In this document: positions 10,521 to 19,095 of the stretch, piece by piece
Position numbering within the stretch: the first letter of the stretch is position 1
Layout of the letters: every line of letters begins with the position of its first letter
Assembly: GCF_900113225.1 (NCBI RefSeq)
Contig: NZ_FOZE01000003.1
Span: 739,375-803,374, forward strand
DNA length: 64,000 nucleotides
Reading direction: 5' to 3'
DNA from: Mitsuaria sp. PDC51
Lineage (GTDB): Bacteria; Pseudomonadota; Gammaproteobacteria; Burkholderiales; Burkholderiaceae_C
Position numbers and translations under genes: made by a program
The notes under the pieces: generated by a model
Told to the model about the DNA's origin: nothing
What the model saw: only the letters and a program-made list of their open reading frames with translations
Database searches by the model: none

Positions 10521-10556
10521 GCGCGCCGCGCCGAGGCCGCCGGCCGGATGCGGTCC

Positions 10557-11228
10557 TCAGCGATAGGCGTAGAACAGCGCCGCGAAGAAGTGGCAGACGC
10601 TGCCGCCGAGCACGAACAGGTGCCAGACGAAATGCGCGTAGCGCAGCTTGTTGTCGAGCAGGAAGACCGCCGCGCCCAGCGTGTAGCTCAGCCCGCCGGC
10701 CACCAGCAGCGCCAGGCCCGGGCCGGGCGTTTGCTCCACGAGGGGGCCGATGGCGAAGACCACCACCCAACCCATGGCCAGGTACAGGGCGGTGGACACC
10801 AGCGGGTGGCGCAGCCGGTTCAGCAGCTTGATCGTCACGCCGAAGGCCGCGGCGGCCCAGACGGCGACCAGCAGCGTGACGCCGGGGCCGGTCTGCAGCA
10901 CGCCGAGGGTGAAGGGCGTGTAGCTGCCGGCGATGAACACGTAGATCGCCGCGTGGTCCAGGCGCATCAGCCAGGCCTTGACCCGGCCGTTGGCCAGGGA
11001 GGCCGGCAGCGCGTGGTACAGCGTGGAGATGCCGTACAGCAGGATGCCGGTGGAGGCGAAGATCGCGGCGGCCACCACGTCCGCGACCTCGCCGTGCCCC
11101 ATCGCCCGCGTCACGAGGATGGGCAGGGCGGCCACGGCCAGCAGGGCGCCCAGGCCGTGGCTGATGGCGTTGGCGATCTCTTCGCCGCGGGTCTGCGGAC
11201 GGTCGGCGGGGACGGTGCGAGCGGTCAT
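10557..11228 (-). CDS. trhA: hemolysin III / TrhA family membrane protein
   Basis: 223 residues with seven hydrophobic segments. It has the PAQR/hemolysin III landmarks: an N-terminal GEEIANAISHGLGAL, STLYHALP, RLDHAAIYVFIAGSYTPF and a C-terminal HFVWHLFVLGGSVCHFFA. The conserved His/Asp residues are thought to form a metal-dependent site in the membrane. Members influence membrane lipid balance, and the haemolysin name is historical. The gene is divergent from an AraC regulator with 140 bases between them, so shared control is possible but not shown. Confidence 0.87.
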   Translation of the reverse strand: MTARTVPADRPQTRGEEIANAISHGLGALLAVAALPILVTRAMGHGEVADVVAAAIFASTGILLYGISTLYHALPASLANGRVKAWLMRLDHAAIYVFIAGSYTPFTLGVLQTGPGVTLLVAVWAAAAFGVTIKLLNRLRHPLVSTALYLAMGWVVVFAIGPLVEQTPGPGLALLVAGGLSYTLGAAVFLLDNKLRYAHFVWHLFVLGGSVCHFFAALFYAYR

Positions 11229-11368
11229 GAAGGCTGGCGTGACGGGTGAGCGTGACGGGGGCGGCGATCGGGCGATTGTCCACGCGCGGGAGCGGGCGGC
11301 GATACTCCACCGCCTCGGCCGTCCGCTGCGCGGCGCCGCGATTCGCGATCTGGCCAGAGGGACAGCCC

Positions 11369-12049
11369 ATGACGACCGTGATCTCCATGCACAGCGCCTT
11401 CGAGCGGATGCCCCGGCACCGCCACGATCACGGCTATGTCGCGCTCGTGCTGGCGGGCGGATACGTGGAAGCCGGCGACCGGGGCCGTCTCCGCGTCGAG
11501 GCCGGCCAGGCCGTGCTCCACGGGGCGCATGAATCGCATCGCAACGAGTTCTCCGGTCGCGGGGCGCGGGTGTTGAACCTGCCGATCGCGGAAATGGGCT
11601 GGCCCGCGGTGGCCTCGAGCGATGCCCGAGGCGACGCGCTGGGCCATGTCGACGACGTTGACGCGATCGCCCGCCTCGCCGAGCGCGATCCGGTCCAGGC
11701 CGCCGATCTGCTGCTGCGCAGCTTTCGTCCCGTGAAGTCCCGCCTCCAGGACTGGCCCGACCTGCTGGCCGAGGCGCTGGCGGCCGATCCGGCGCTCGGC
11801 ATTGCCGACTGGGCCGATGCGATGGGCCTCGCGCCGCAGTCGATCAGCCGGGGTTTCCGTCTCGCCTACGGCATCAGCCCGAAGCGATACCGCCTGGAAC
11901 TGCGCGCGCTGCAGGCCCTGCGCCGGCTGCCCGGCTGGCGCGGAACGCTGGCGGCCCTTGCCGCCGAGACGGGCTTCGCGGACCAGGCCCATTTCACGCG
12001 CGCCATCGTCGCCCTGACGGGCCAGACACCGAAGCGGCTCGTGGGTTAA
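11369..12049 (+). CDS. AraC family transcriptional regulator
   Basis: 226 residues starting at the ATG at 11369, which is preceded by AGAGGGA at a suitable distance; the longer frame from 11246 lacks a ribosome site. The N-terminal cupin-like half shows RHRHDHGYVALVLAGGYVEAGD and HGAHESHRNEF. The C-terminal half carries the two AraC helix-turn-helices: LGIADWADAMGLAPQSISRGFRLAYGISPKRYR, and LAALAAETGFADQAHFTRAIVALTGQTPKR. The His-rich cupin could bind a metal or small ligand. Neighbours are a divergent trhA and a co-oriented exported HExxH protein 43 bases downstream, which may be a target. Confidence 0.87.
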   Translation: MTTVISMHSAFERMPRHRHDHGYVALVLAGGYVEAGDRGRLRVEAGQAVLHGAHESHRNEFSGRGARVLNLPIAEMGWPAVASSDARGDALGHVDDVDAIARLAERDPVQAADLLLRSFRPVKSRLQDWPDLLAEALAADPALGIADWADAMGLAPQSISRGFRLAYGISPKRYRLELRALQALRRLPGWRGTLAALAAETGFADQAHFTRAIVALTGQTPKRLVG

Positions 12050-12092
12050 GTCCGTTCAAGAGCGGGCGAGGCCGGCCACCTAGCATCGCGGC

Positions 12093-13265
12093 ATGAAACG
12101 CCGCACCTTGCTCTCCGCGCCCGCGATCGTGGGCCTCGCGTCCCTGTTGCCCGCCTTGCGCGCGCGAGCGCAGACCAAGCCCAATCGCACCCGGTGGCGG
12201 GTGCGCGGCTCCGAAGGCGCCGATGCGATCGCCTTCCTCGGTCCGCTGTCGGGCACGCAGCTCTACCTGGACTTCTACGCCGCGGACGCCGCCGTCTTTT
12301 CGCTGCGGTTGCCGGCGGCGGTCCGAGACGACGTGGCGCGGCTGTGGAACGAGGCGACGAAGGACGGCTTCGGCCTGCTCGGCCCCAACCTGCAGGTGCT
12401 GTTCTCGGCCGATGGCAACGACGCCACGCTCGACACCTTGCTGACCGCGCTGCGGTCACGGCGGACGGCCATCCTCCCGAGCTATCGGGCGAGCAGCTAC
12501 TGGAGCGACGCCGACTGGGCCTGGTTCGAGCGCGCGGCGCCGCGGATCGAGGCGATCCTGGTCGGCCTGCGGGATGCCGGCTTCGCGGCCTTCCGCAAGG
12601 AGCGGATCGGCGACCTGGAGCGCCGCATCGCCGAGGTCGGCCGCGCGCTGGCTGGCTTCGACGTGATCTCCTGGCAGGAAAAGCTGACCGGCCGGCGCTT
12701 CGATCCGGAGATCCAGATCGTGCTGCTGCAGTTCGCGAAGCCGCACGGCATCAAGGTGCAGGGGCAGACCTTCCTGCAATCGGCGAACTACGACACGGCC
12801 ACCACCGTCCGCATCGCCGCGCACGAGATGCTCCATCCGCCGGTGCCGATGGACGGCCCCGCCGCGACCGCCGCGCTGGCGGCCTTCGAGCGCGATCCGC
12901 TGGTCATGCGCATCGTGCGGGACCACGATCCGCGCTGGGGCTACACGACGCTGGAGGGCCTGGTGAACGAGGACCTGGTCCAGGCGCTGGACCAGTTGAT
13001 CAGCGAGGCCCTGGGCGTCGCCCGCAATCCGGCCGACCGCTGGCGCAAGGCCGATGACGGCATGCACGTCATCGCCGCCGGGCTGTACGGCCTGCTGCGG
13101 CAGGACCGATGGGTGGAGCAGGGCGGGTCGATCGAGCGCTGGCTCGCCGAGGCCGTCCGCGACGGCCGGCTGACTCCGGCCGTGTTCCATCCCGTCGCGG
13201 CGCGGGTGCTGGAGCGGCCGGTCGATGCGCTGTGGCCCGTGCCGGCGGCCAAACCGTCTTCTTGA
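12093..13265 (+). CDS. exported protein with HExxH metallopeptidase-like motif, family not recognised
   Basis: 390 residues. The N-terminus MKRRTLLSAPAIVGLASLLPALRARAQ is a signal peptide with an RR pair that could use the Tat route. The most telling feature is HEMLH at residues 244-248, inside RIAAHEMLHPPVP. This has the HExxH form of zincin metallopeptidases and sits in a helix-like setting. A downstream Glu-rich segment (LEGLVNEDLVQALDQLISEALG, about residues 286-307) could supply a third ligand, as in gluzincins. I do not recognise the family. The gene follows an AraC regulator by 43 bases, and the kdp promoter region begins after it. Protease activity is a hypothesis. Confidence 0.6.
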   Translation: MKRRTLLSAPAIVGLASLLPALRARAQTKPNRTRWRVRGSEGADAIAFLGPLSGTQLYLDFYAADAAVFSLRLPAAVRDDVARLWNEATKDGFGLLGPNLQVLFSADGNDATLDTLLTALRSRRTAILPSYRASSYWSDADWAWFERAAPRIEAILVGLRDAGFAAFRKERIGDLERRIAEVGRALAGFDVISWQEKLTGRRFDPEIQIVLLQFAKPHGIKVQGQTFLQSANYDTATTVRIAAHEMLHPPVPMDGPAATAALAAFERDPLVMRIVRDHDPRWGYTTLEGLVNEDLVQALDQLISEALGVARNPADRWRKADDGMHVIAAGLYGLLRQDRWVEQGGSIERWLAEAVRDGRLTPAVFHPVAARVLERPVDALWPVPAAKPSS

Positions 13266-13376
13266 TGAGATCTTGATACCCGGGCCGCGACCTTCTACAC
13301 GCCCTTGACCCGCTGATTCCTAGAGTCCATCCATCCCATCCCGCCCTCAATCCAGAGGGCATGGGACCTCGAAAAA
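13266..13376 (+). promoter_or_regulatory. probable kdp promoter/regulatory region
   Basis: This 111-base gap precedes the whole kdp operon and should contain the KdpE-responsive promoter. I could not assign a confident -35/-10 pair or a KdpE box. TCTTGATACCC-type and CCATCCATCCCATCC direct repeats are the only visible texture. Assignment is by position. Confidence 0.4.
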
Positions 13377-13469
13377 ATGGATGCACTCTTTCTCGGATTG
13401 AGCGTGGTCCTGTTCCTTGTCGCTGTCGGGCTGGCGGTCGCCAGCGACCGGCTGGGGAGCAGGCCATGA
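13377..13469 (+). CDS. 30-residue membrane peptide leading the kdp operon
   Basis: The ATG at 13377 opens a 30-codon frame encoding one hydrophobic helix (LFLGLSVVLFLVAVGLAVA) ending in a charged SDRLGSRP tail. Its stop overlaps the start of kdpF in an ATGA, so the two are translationally coupled. This is the pattern expected of a real gene. It is distinct from KdpF, which follows. From memory, similar small MDxL-type peptides precede kdpF in several other bacteria and usually stay unannotated. A role as an extra KdpFABC-associated subunit is plausible but untested. Confidence 0.6.
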   Translation: MDALFLGLSVVLFLVAVGLAVASDRLGSRP

Positions 13470-13555
13470 ACGCGCTCTACTGGCTGACCGGACTCCTCAG
13501 CGCCGGTCTGTTCGTCTACCTCCTGATCGCGCTCTGGCGCGCCGAGGAGTTCTGA
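13466..13555 (+). CDS. kdpF: KdpF, small stabilising subunit of the K+ ATPase
   Basis: 29 residues: one transmembrane helix ([18 protein letters not shown]) ending in RAEEF. KdpF peptides share this plan, including the YL..AL..AE.F ending. The start overlaps the preceding small peptide (ATGA), and kdpA begins one base after its stop. In E. coli KdpF sits beside KdpA and stabilises the complex. Confidence 0.88.
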   Translation: MNALYWLTGLLSAGLFVYLLIALWRAEEF

Positions 13556-13556
13556 C

Positions 13557-15350
13557 ATGACGAACCTCGCCTGGGCCAACCTGGCCCTCTACCTCGCCGT
13601 CACGCTGCTGCTGGCCTGGCCGCTCGCCCGCTGGATCACCGCGCTCGCGCAGGGTCGCGTGCCGCGCTGGATCGCCGCCATCGAGCGCCCGCTGTTCCGC
13701 CTGGCCGGCATCCGGCCCGATGAAGGCATGGGCTGGAAGCAGTACGCCGTCGCGCTGCTGGTCTTCAACTTCATCGGCGTGCTCGCGGTCTATGCGCTGC
13801 AGCGCCTGCAAGGCGTGCTGCCGCTCAACCCGCAGGGACTGGGCGCGGTGACGCCCGACTCGGCCTTCAACACCGCCATCAGCTTCGTCGCCAACACCAA
13901 CTGGCAGGGCTACGGCGGCGAGTCGACGATGAGCTATCTCACCCAGATGCTGGCGCTGACGGTGCAGAACTTCCTGTCCGCCGCGACCGGCATCGCCGTC
14001 GTGTTCGCGCTCATCCGCGGCTTCGCCTCCCGGCTGTCCGGCCACGTCGGCAACTTCTGGGCCGACATCGTCCGCTGCACCCTCTGGCTGCTGCTGCCGC
14101 TGTCCTTCCTGCTGGCTGTCGTCTTTGTCCAGCAGGGCGTGATCCAGAACTTCGACGGCTACAAGACCGTGCAGACGATCGAAGCCCAGGACTACCAGAC
14201 GCCCAAGCTCGACGCCGGCGGCCAGCCGCTCAAGGACGCCCAGGGCCAGCCCGTCATGGAGCACCAGCGCACCGGCGAACAGCAGCTCGCGATGGGCCCG
14301 GTCGCCTCGCAGGAAGCGATCAAGATGCTGGGCACCAATGGCGGCGGTTTCTTCAATGCCAACTCCGCGCATCCCTACGAGAACCCGACGCCGCTGACCA
14401 ACCTGCTGCAGATCGTGGCGATCTTCGTGATCCCCGCGGCGCTGTGCCTGAGCTTCGGCCAACTGGTCGGCGATCGCCGGCAGGGCGTGGCGATCCTCGC
14501 GGCGATGAGCGCGCTGTTCATCGCCGGCGTGCTGGTGGCCACGCCCGCCGAGCAGGCCGGCAATCCGCTGGTGGCCGCGCAGGGCGTCGATCTGCAGGCC
14601 TCCGAGCTGCAGGCCGGCGGCAACATGGAAGGCAAGGAGACCCGCTTCGGCATCTCGGCCAGCGCGCTCTTCGCGGTCGTCACCACCGCCGCCTCCTGCG
14701 GCGCGGTCAACGCGATGCACGACAGCTTCACCCCGATCGGCGGCGCCGTGCCGCTGGTGATGATGCAGCTGGGGGAGGTCGTCTTCGGCGGCGTGGGCAC
14801 CGGCCTGTACGGCATGCTGATCTTCGCGATCCTCGCCGTCTTCATCGCCGGCCTGATGATCGGCCGCACGCCCGAGTACCTGGGCAAGAAGATCGAGCCC
14901 TTCGAGATGAAGATGAGCGCCGTCGCCATCCTCGTCACGCCCATCGTCGTGCTGGCGGGCACCGCGATCGCGGTGCTCTCGGGCGACGGCAAGGCCGGCA
15001 TCGCCAACCCCGGCGCGCATGGCTTCAGCGAGATCCTCTACGCCTTCACCTCCGCGGCCAACAACAACGGCAGCGCCTTCGCCGGCCTGTCCGCCAACAC
15101 GCCCTTCTACAACACGCTGCTGGGCATCGCGATGTGGCTGGGCCGCTTCCTGGTGATCGTGCCGGTGCTGGCCATCGCCGGCAGCCTGGCCGCCAAGAAG
15201 CGCATCCCCGTCGGCGAAGGCACGCTGCCCACGCACGGCCCGCTGTTCGTCGTCCTGCTCATCGGCACCGTCCTCCTGGTCGGCCTGCTGAACTACGTGC
15301 CCGCGCTCGCGCTCGGCCCCGTCGTCGAGCACCTGATGCTCTGGAAGTGA
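13557..15350 (+). CDS. kdpA: K+-transporting ATPase subunit A (potassium-binding channel subunit)
   Basis: 597 residues, somewhat longer than the roughly 557 of E. coli. KdpA is the K+-translocating subunit, related to Trk/Ktr channels, with selectivity-filter repeats. Visible here are [53 protein letters not shown] and [16 protein letters not shown], the four conserved family loops. About ten hydrophobic segments follow the expected topology. The extra length is mainly a hydrophilic loop near residues 200-240 ([17 protein letters not shown]...EHQRTGEQQ). It is part of the continuous operon kdpF-A-B-C. Confidence 0.97.
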   Translation: MTNLAWANLALYLAVTLLLAWPLARWITALAQGRVPRWIAAIERPLFRLAGIRPDEGMGWKQYAVALLVFNFIGVLAVYALQRLQGVLPLNPQGLGAVTPDSAFNTAISFVANTNWQGYGGESTMSYLTQMLALTVQNFLSAATGIAVVFALIRGFASRLSGHVGNFWADIVRCTLWLLLPLSFLLAVVFVQQGVIQNFDGYKTVQTIEAQDYQTPKLDAGGQPLKDAQGQPVMEHQRTGEQQLAMGPVASQEAIKMLGTNGGGFFNANSAHPYENPTPLTNLLQIVAIFVIPAALCLSFGQLVGDRRQGVAILAAMSALFIAGVLVATPAEQAGNPLVAAQGVDLQASELQAGGNMEGKETRFGISASALFAVVTTAASCGAVNAMHDSFTPIGGAVPLVMMQLGEVVFGGVGTGLYGMLIFAILAVFIAGLMIGRTPEYLGKKIEPFEMKMSAVAILVTPIVVLAGTAIAVLSGDGKAGIANPGAHGFSEILYAFTSAANNNGSAFAGLSANTPFYNTLLGIAMWLGRFLVIVPVLAIAGSLAAKKRIPVGEGTLPTHGPLFVVLLIGTVLLVGLLNYVPALALGPVVEHLMLWK

Positions 15351-15366
15351 AGCTTCGGAGCCTGAC

Positions 15367-17598
15367 ATGACCCAACCCCTCAAGACAGTTCACACCTCGG
15401 TACCGACTTCGGTGCCGACCTCGACGCGCGCCGAGGTCCTCGGCGGCGCCACGCCCTCCGGTCCGGCACCGCACGATCCACCCCCGCCCCCGTCACGTTC
15501 CAGCGGGAGCGGCGGCCTGTGGGATCCCGGGCTGGTGAAGCCGGCCATCCGCGAGTCCTTCGCCAAGCTGGCGCCGTCGGTGCAACTGCGCAACCCGGTG
15601 ATGTTCGTCGTCTACGCCGGCAGCCTCCTCACCACCGGCCTGTGGCTGGCGAGCTTCGCCCAGCCCGCGCTGGCGGGCGCCGAGGGCCCCGGCTTCATGC
15701 TCGCGATCGCGCTGTGGTTGTGGTTCACCGTGCTCTTCGCCAACTTCGCCGAGGCGCTGGCCGAGGGCCGCTCCAAGGCGCAGGCCGCCTCGCTGCGCGG
15801 CCTCAAGGCCAAGACCTGGGCGAAGAAGCTCGAAACGCCGCGCCATGGTTCGTCCTGGCATCCGGTGGCCTCGGAGGAACTGCGCAAGGGCCATGTCGTG
15901 CTGGTCGAAGCCGGCGACCTGGTGCCGCTGGACGGCGAGGTCATCGAGGGCGTCGCCTCCGTCGACGAGAGCGCCATCACCGGCGAGTCCGCGCCGGTGA
16001 TCCGCGAATCGGGCGGCGACTTCTCGGCCGTCACCGGCGGCACGCGGGTGCTGTCGGACTGGGTCGTCGTGCGCATCGCCGTCAATCCGGGCGAGGCCTT
16101 CCTCGACCGCATGATCGCGATGGTCGAGAGCGCCAAGCGCCAGAAGACGCCCAACGAGATCGCGCTCACCATCCTGCTGGTCGCGCTGACGCTGGTGTTC
16201 CTGGTCGTGACCGTGACGCTGCTGCCGTACTCGCTGTTCGCGGTCGAGGCGGCCGGCGCGGGCACCGTCGTGTCGATCACCGCGCTGGTGGCGCTGCTGG
16301 TGTGCCTGATCCCGACCACCATCGGCGGCCTGCTGTCGGCCATCGGCGTCGCGGGCATGAGCCGGCTGATGCAGGCCAACGTGATCGCCACCTCCGGCCG
16401 CGCGGTCGAGGCCGCCGGCGACGTCGACGTGCTGATGCTCGACAAGACCGGCACGATCACGCTGGGCAACCGCCAGGCCAGCGCCTTCCTGCCGGCGCCC
16501 GCGCTGCCGGAGCAGGCGCTGGCGGACGCCGCGCAGCTGGCCTCGCTCGCGGACGAGACGCCCGAGGGCCGCAGCATCGTCGTGCTGGCCAAGCAGCGCT
16601 TCAACCTGCGCGAGCGCGAGCTGGCCGCGCTGCAGGCGCACTTCGTGCCGTTCACCGCGCAGACCCGCATGAGCGGCGTCGACTTCGGCGATCTGGAGCA
16701 TCCGAAGCGCCAGCTGCGCAAGGGCGCGGTCGACGCGATCCGCCGCTTCGTCGAGCAGCACGGCGGCCAGATGCCGGCGCAGGTCACCGCGGTGGCGGAG
16801 GAGGTCGCGCGCCGCGGCTCCACGCCGCTGGTGGTGGCCGATCTGGCCGATGGCCAGGCGCGGGTGCTGGGCGTCGTCGAGCTCAAGGACATCGTCAAGG
16901 GCGGCATCAAGGAACGCTTCGCGCAGCTGCGCCGGATGGGCATCCGCACGGTGATGATCACCGGCGACAACCGCCTCACCGCCGCGGCGATCGCGGCCGA
17001 GGCCGGCGTCGACGACTTCCTCGCCGAAGCCACGCCCGAGGCCAAGCTCAAGCTGATCCGCGACTACCAGGCCGAAGGCCGGCTGGTGGCGATGACCGGC
17101 GACGGCACCAACGATGCGCCCGCGCTGGCGCAGGCCGACGTGGCCGTCGCGATGGCCAGCGGCACGCAGGCCGCGAAGGAAGCCGGCAACATGGTCGACC
17201 TCGATTCGAATCCGACCAAGCTGCTGGAGATCGTCGAGACCGGCAAGCAGCTGCTGATGACGCGCGGCTCGCTGACCACCTTCTCGATCGCCAACGACGT
17301 CGCGAAGTACTTCGCCATCATCCCGGCGATGTTCCTGGGCGTGTACCCGCAGCTGGCCGCGCTCAACGTGATGGGCCTGCACAGCCCGGCGTCCGCGATC
17401 CTGTCGGCGGTCATCTTCAACGCGCTGATCATCGTGGCGCTGATCCCGCTGGCCCTGAAGGGCGTGGCCTACCGCCCCATCGGCGCGGCCGCGCTGCTGC
17501 GGCGCAATCTGTGGATCTACGGCCTGGGCGGCCTGGTCGTGCCCTTCATCGGCATCAAGGCGATCGACCTGCTGCTGGTCGCGCTGCGTCTCGTGTGA
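15367..17598 (+). CDS. kdpB: K+-transporting P-type ATPase subunit B
   Basis: 743 residues against about 682 in E. coli; the excess is a Thr/Pro/Ser-rich N-terminal extension of about 55 residues with a [11 protein letters not shown] repeat. The P-type ATPase core is intact: TGESAPV actuator loop, phosphorylation Asp359 in [11 protein letters not shown], and [20 protein letters not shown] in the hinge. KdpB hydrolyses ATP and drives K+ through KdpA. The start ATG follows the kdpA stop by 16 bases. The extension could instead mean that translation begins further in, but no better ribosome site was seen. Confidence 0.97.
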   Translation: MTQPLKTVHTSVPTSVPTSTRAEVLGGATPSGPAPHDPPPPPSRSSGSGGLWDPGLVKPAIRESFAKLAPSVQLRNPVMFVVYAGSLLTTGLWLASFAQPALAGAEGPGFMLAIALWLWFTVLFANFAEALAEGRSKAQAASLRGLKAKTWAKKLETPRHGSSWHPVASEELRKGHVVLVEAGDLVPLDGEVIEGVASVDESAITGESAPVIRESGGDFSAVTGGTRVLSDWVVVRIAVNPGEAFLDRMIAMVESAKRQKTPNEIALTILLVALTLVFLVVTVTLLPYSLFAVEAAGAGTVVSITALVALLVCLIPTTIGGLLSAIGVAGMSRLMQANVIATSGRAVEAAGDVDVLMLDKTGTITLGNRQASAFLPAPALPEQALADAAQLASLADETPEGRSIVVLAKQRFNLRERELAALQAHFVPFTAQTRMSGVDFGDLEHPKRQLRKGAVDAIRRFVEQHGGQMPAQVTAVAEEVARRGSTPLVVADLADGQARVLGVVELKDIVKGGIKERFAQLRRMGIRTVMITGDNRLTAAAIAAEAGVDDFLAEATPEAKLKLIRDYQAEGRLVAMTGDGTNDAPALAQADVAVAMASGTQAAKEAGNMVDLDSNPTKLLEIVETGKQLLMTRGSLTTFSIANDVAKYFAIIPAMFLGVYPQLAALNVMGLHSPASAILSAVIFNALIIVALIPLALKGVAYRPIGAAALLRRNLWIYGLGGLVVPFIGIKAIDLLLVALRLV

Positions 17599-17614
17599 CG
17601 CGGAGGAACTCACC

Positions 17615-18205
17615 ATGAACTCGACTCTCAAGATGCTGCGTCCGGCGCTGGTCGGCTTCGCGCTGCTCAGCGCCGTCACCGGCCTGCTGTACCCGGCCGC
17701 GGTCACCGGCGTGGCCAGGACGCTGTTCCCGTTCCAGGCCGAGGGCAGCCTCGTGCTGCGCGACGGCCGCGTGATCGGCTCCGAGCTGATCGGCCAGAGC
17801 TTCTCGTCGCCGCGCTACTTCTGGGGCCGTCCGTCGGCCACCGCGCCGATGGCCAACAACGCGACCGGCTCCAGCGGCTCCAACCAGGGACCGACCAACC
17901 CGGCGCTGGTCGACGCGGTCAAGGCGCGCGTCGAGGCGCTCAAGGCCGCCGACCCGGACAACCGCGCGCCGGTGCCGGTCGACCTGGTCAGCGCCTCGGC
18001 CAGCGGCCTGGATCCGCACATCAGCATGGCCGCCGCCCGCTACCAGGCCGCCCGCGTCGCGCGCGAGCGCGGCCTGCCGGTCGAGGCCGTGCAGCGCCTG
18101 ATCCAGGCGAACACCGAGGCCCGCGACCTGGCGGTGCTCGGCGAGCCGCGCGTCAACGTGCTCAAGCTCAACCTCGCGCTGGACCACGCGCCCTCCGCTC
18201 GTTGA
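17615..18205 (+). CDS. kdpC: K+-transporting ATPase subunit C
   Basis: 196 residues, matching the family. One N-terminal transmembrane helix ([27 protein letters not shown]) is followed by a periplasmic domain with the signatures [22 protein letters not shown] and [22 protein letters not shown]. The ribosome site GAGGAACTCACC precedes the ATG. KdpC bridges KdpA and KdpB and raises ATP affinity in the complex. Its stop overlaps a TTG that could serve as an alternative start of the following porin gene. Confidence 0.97.
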   Translation: MNSTLKMLRPALVGFALLSAVTGLLYPAAVTGVARTLFPFQAEGSLVLRDGRVIGSELIGQSFSSPRYFWGRPSATAPMANNATGSSGSNQGPTNPALVDAVKARVEALKAADPDNRAPVPVDLVSASASGLDPHISMAAARYQAARVARERGLPVEAVQRLIQANTEARDLAVLGEPRVNVLKLNLALDHAPSAR

Positions 18206-18210
18206 ATGTC

Positions 18211-19059
18211 ATGAAGACCCGACTGCTGTCCCTGATCCTGATCTCGTCCTGCTGCCTGCACGCCGCCGCGCGCGCCGAAGGCGAGGCGCCCGCCGCGGTG
18301 CCGGCTCCGACACCGGAGCACACCTTCACCGGCAACGTCGCCTTCGTGTCCGACTACCGCTTCCGCGGCATCAGCCAGACTTGGAAGCGCCCGGCCGTGC
18401 AGGCCGGCTTCGACTACGCCCACGCCAGCGGCCTGTACGCCGGCACCTGGGCCTCGAGCGTCTCCGGCAACAGCTACAACAACGGCGCCGGCCTGGAGTG
18501 GGACCTGTACGGCGGCTACAGGCTGCCGCTGGCGGAGGCGGTGACGCTGGACCTCGGCGCGCTGGCCTACGTCTATCCCGGCGCGCGCCTGAACGCCGCG
18601 CCGGGCCAGCCCAGCGCGCACAAGTACGACAACGTCGACGTCTACGCCGCCGTCACCGCCGGCGCGTTCTCGGCCAAGCTCTCGGTCGCCGCGACCGACT
18701 ATTTCGGCTTGGACGGCGCCACCGCCGGTTATGCCTACTTCAGCCCGCTGCCAGCCCAAGGCTCGTCCCGCGGCACGGCATACCTGGACCTGAACTACGG
18801 CCTCGAACTGGGGCAGGGCGTCAGCGCCGGCCTGCACCTGGGCCGCCTGTGGGTGCGCCGCTACGGCGAGCTGTCCTACACGGACTGGAAGCTTTCGGTC
18901 AGCAAGGCGCTGCCGGAGCTCGGGGGCCTGACGCTGGCGCTGGCCGTCGTCGGCACCGACGCGGACCCGGCGCTGTACCAGGCGGGCGACAGCGCGGCGC
19001 AGCGCGCGAAACGGCTGGGCGATACGGGCGTCGTGCTGAGCGTCTCCCGGAGCTTCTGA
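18211..19059 (+). CDS. TorF-family putative porin inserted in the kdp operon
   Basis: 282 residues from the ATG at 18211; a TTG at 18202 overlapping the kdpC stop would add three residues. It has a signal peptide (LLSLILISSCCLHAAARA) and the TorF-type opening of the mature chain, FTGNVAFVSDYRFRGISQTWKRPAVQ. Alternating beta strands end in SVSRSF with a terminal Phe, as expected for an outer-membrane barrel. Gene position between kdpC and kdpD suggests that it supplies an outer-membrane path for K+ under the same control. A similar layout occurs in other Burkholderiales as far as I recall. Transport function is not demonstrated. Confidence 0.85.
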   Translation: MKTRLLSLILISSCCLHAAARAEGEAPAAVPAPTPEHTFTGNVAFVSDYRFRGISQTWKRPAVQAGFDYAHASGLYAGTWASSVSGNSYNNGAGLEWDLYGGYRLPLAEAVTLDLGALAYVYPGARLNAAPGQPSAHKYDNVDVYAAVTAGAFSAKLSVAATDYFGLDGATAGYAYFSPLPAQGSSRGTAYLDLNYGLELGQGVSAGLHLGRLWVRRYGELSYTDWKLSVSKALPELGGLTLALAVVGTDADPALYQAGDSAAQRAKRLGDTGVVLSVSRSF

Positions 19060-19095
19060 CCGCCGCGGCCCGTCATCCAGGGAGAGAATCGCCGA

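Noticed and set aside
13497..15383. 628-codon minus-strand frame opposite kdpA
   Set aside because: His/Asp/Gln-rich mirror of a membrane protein gene; no independent evidence of coding.
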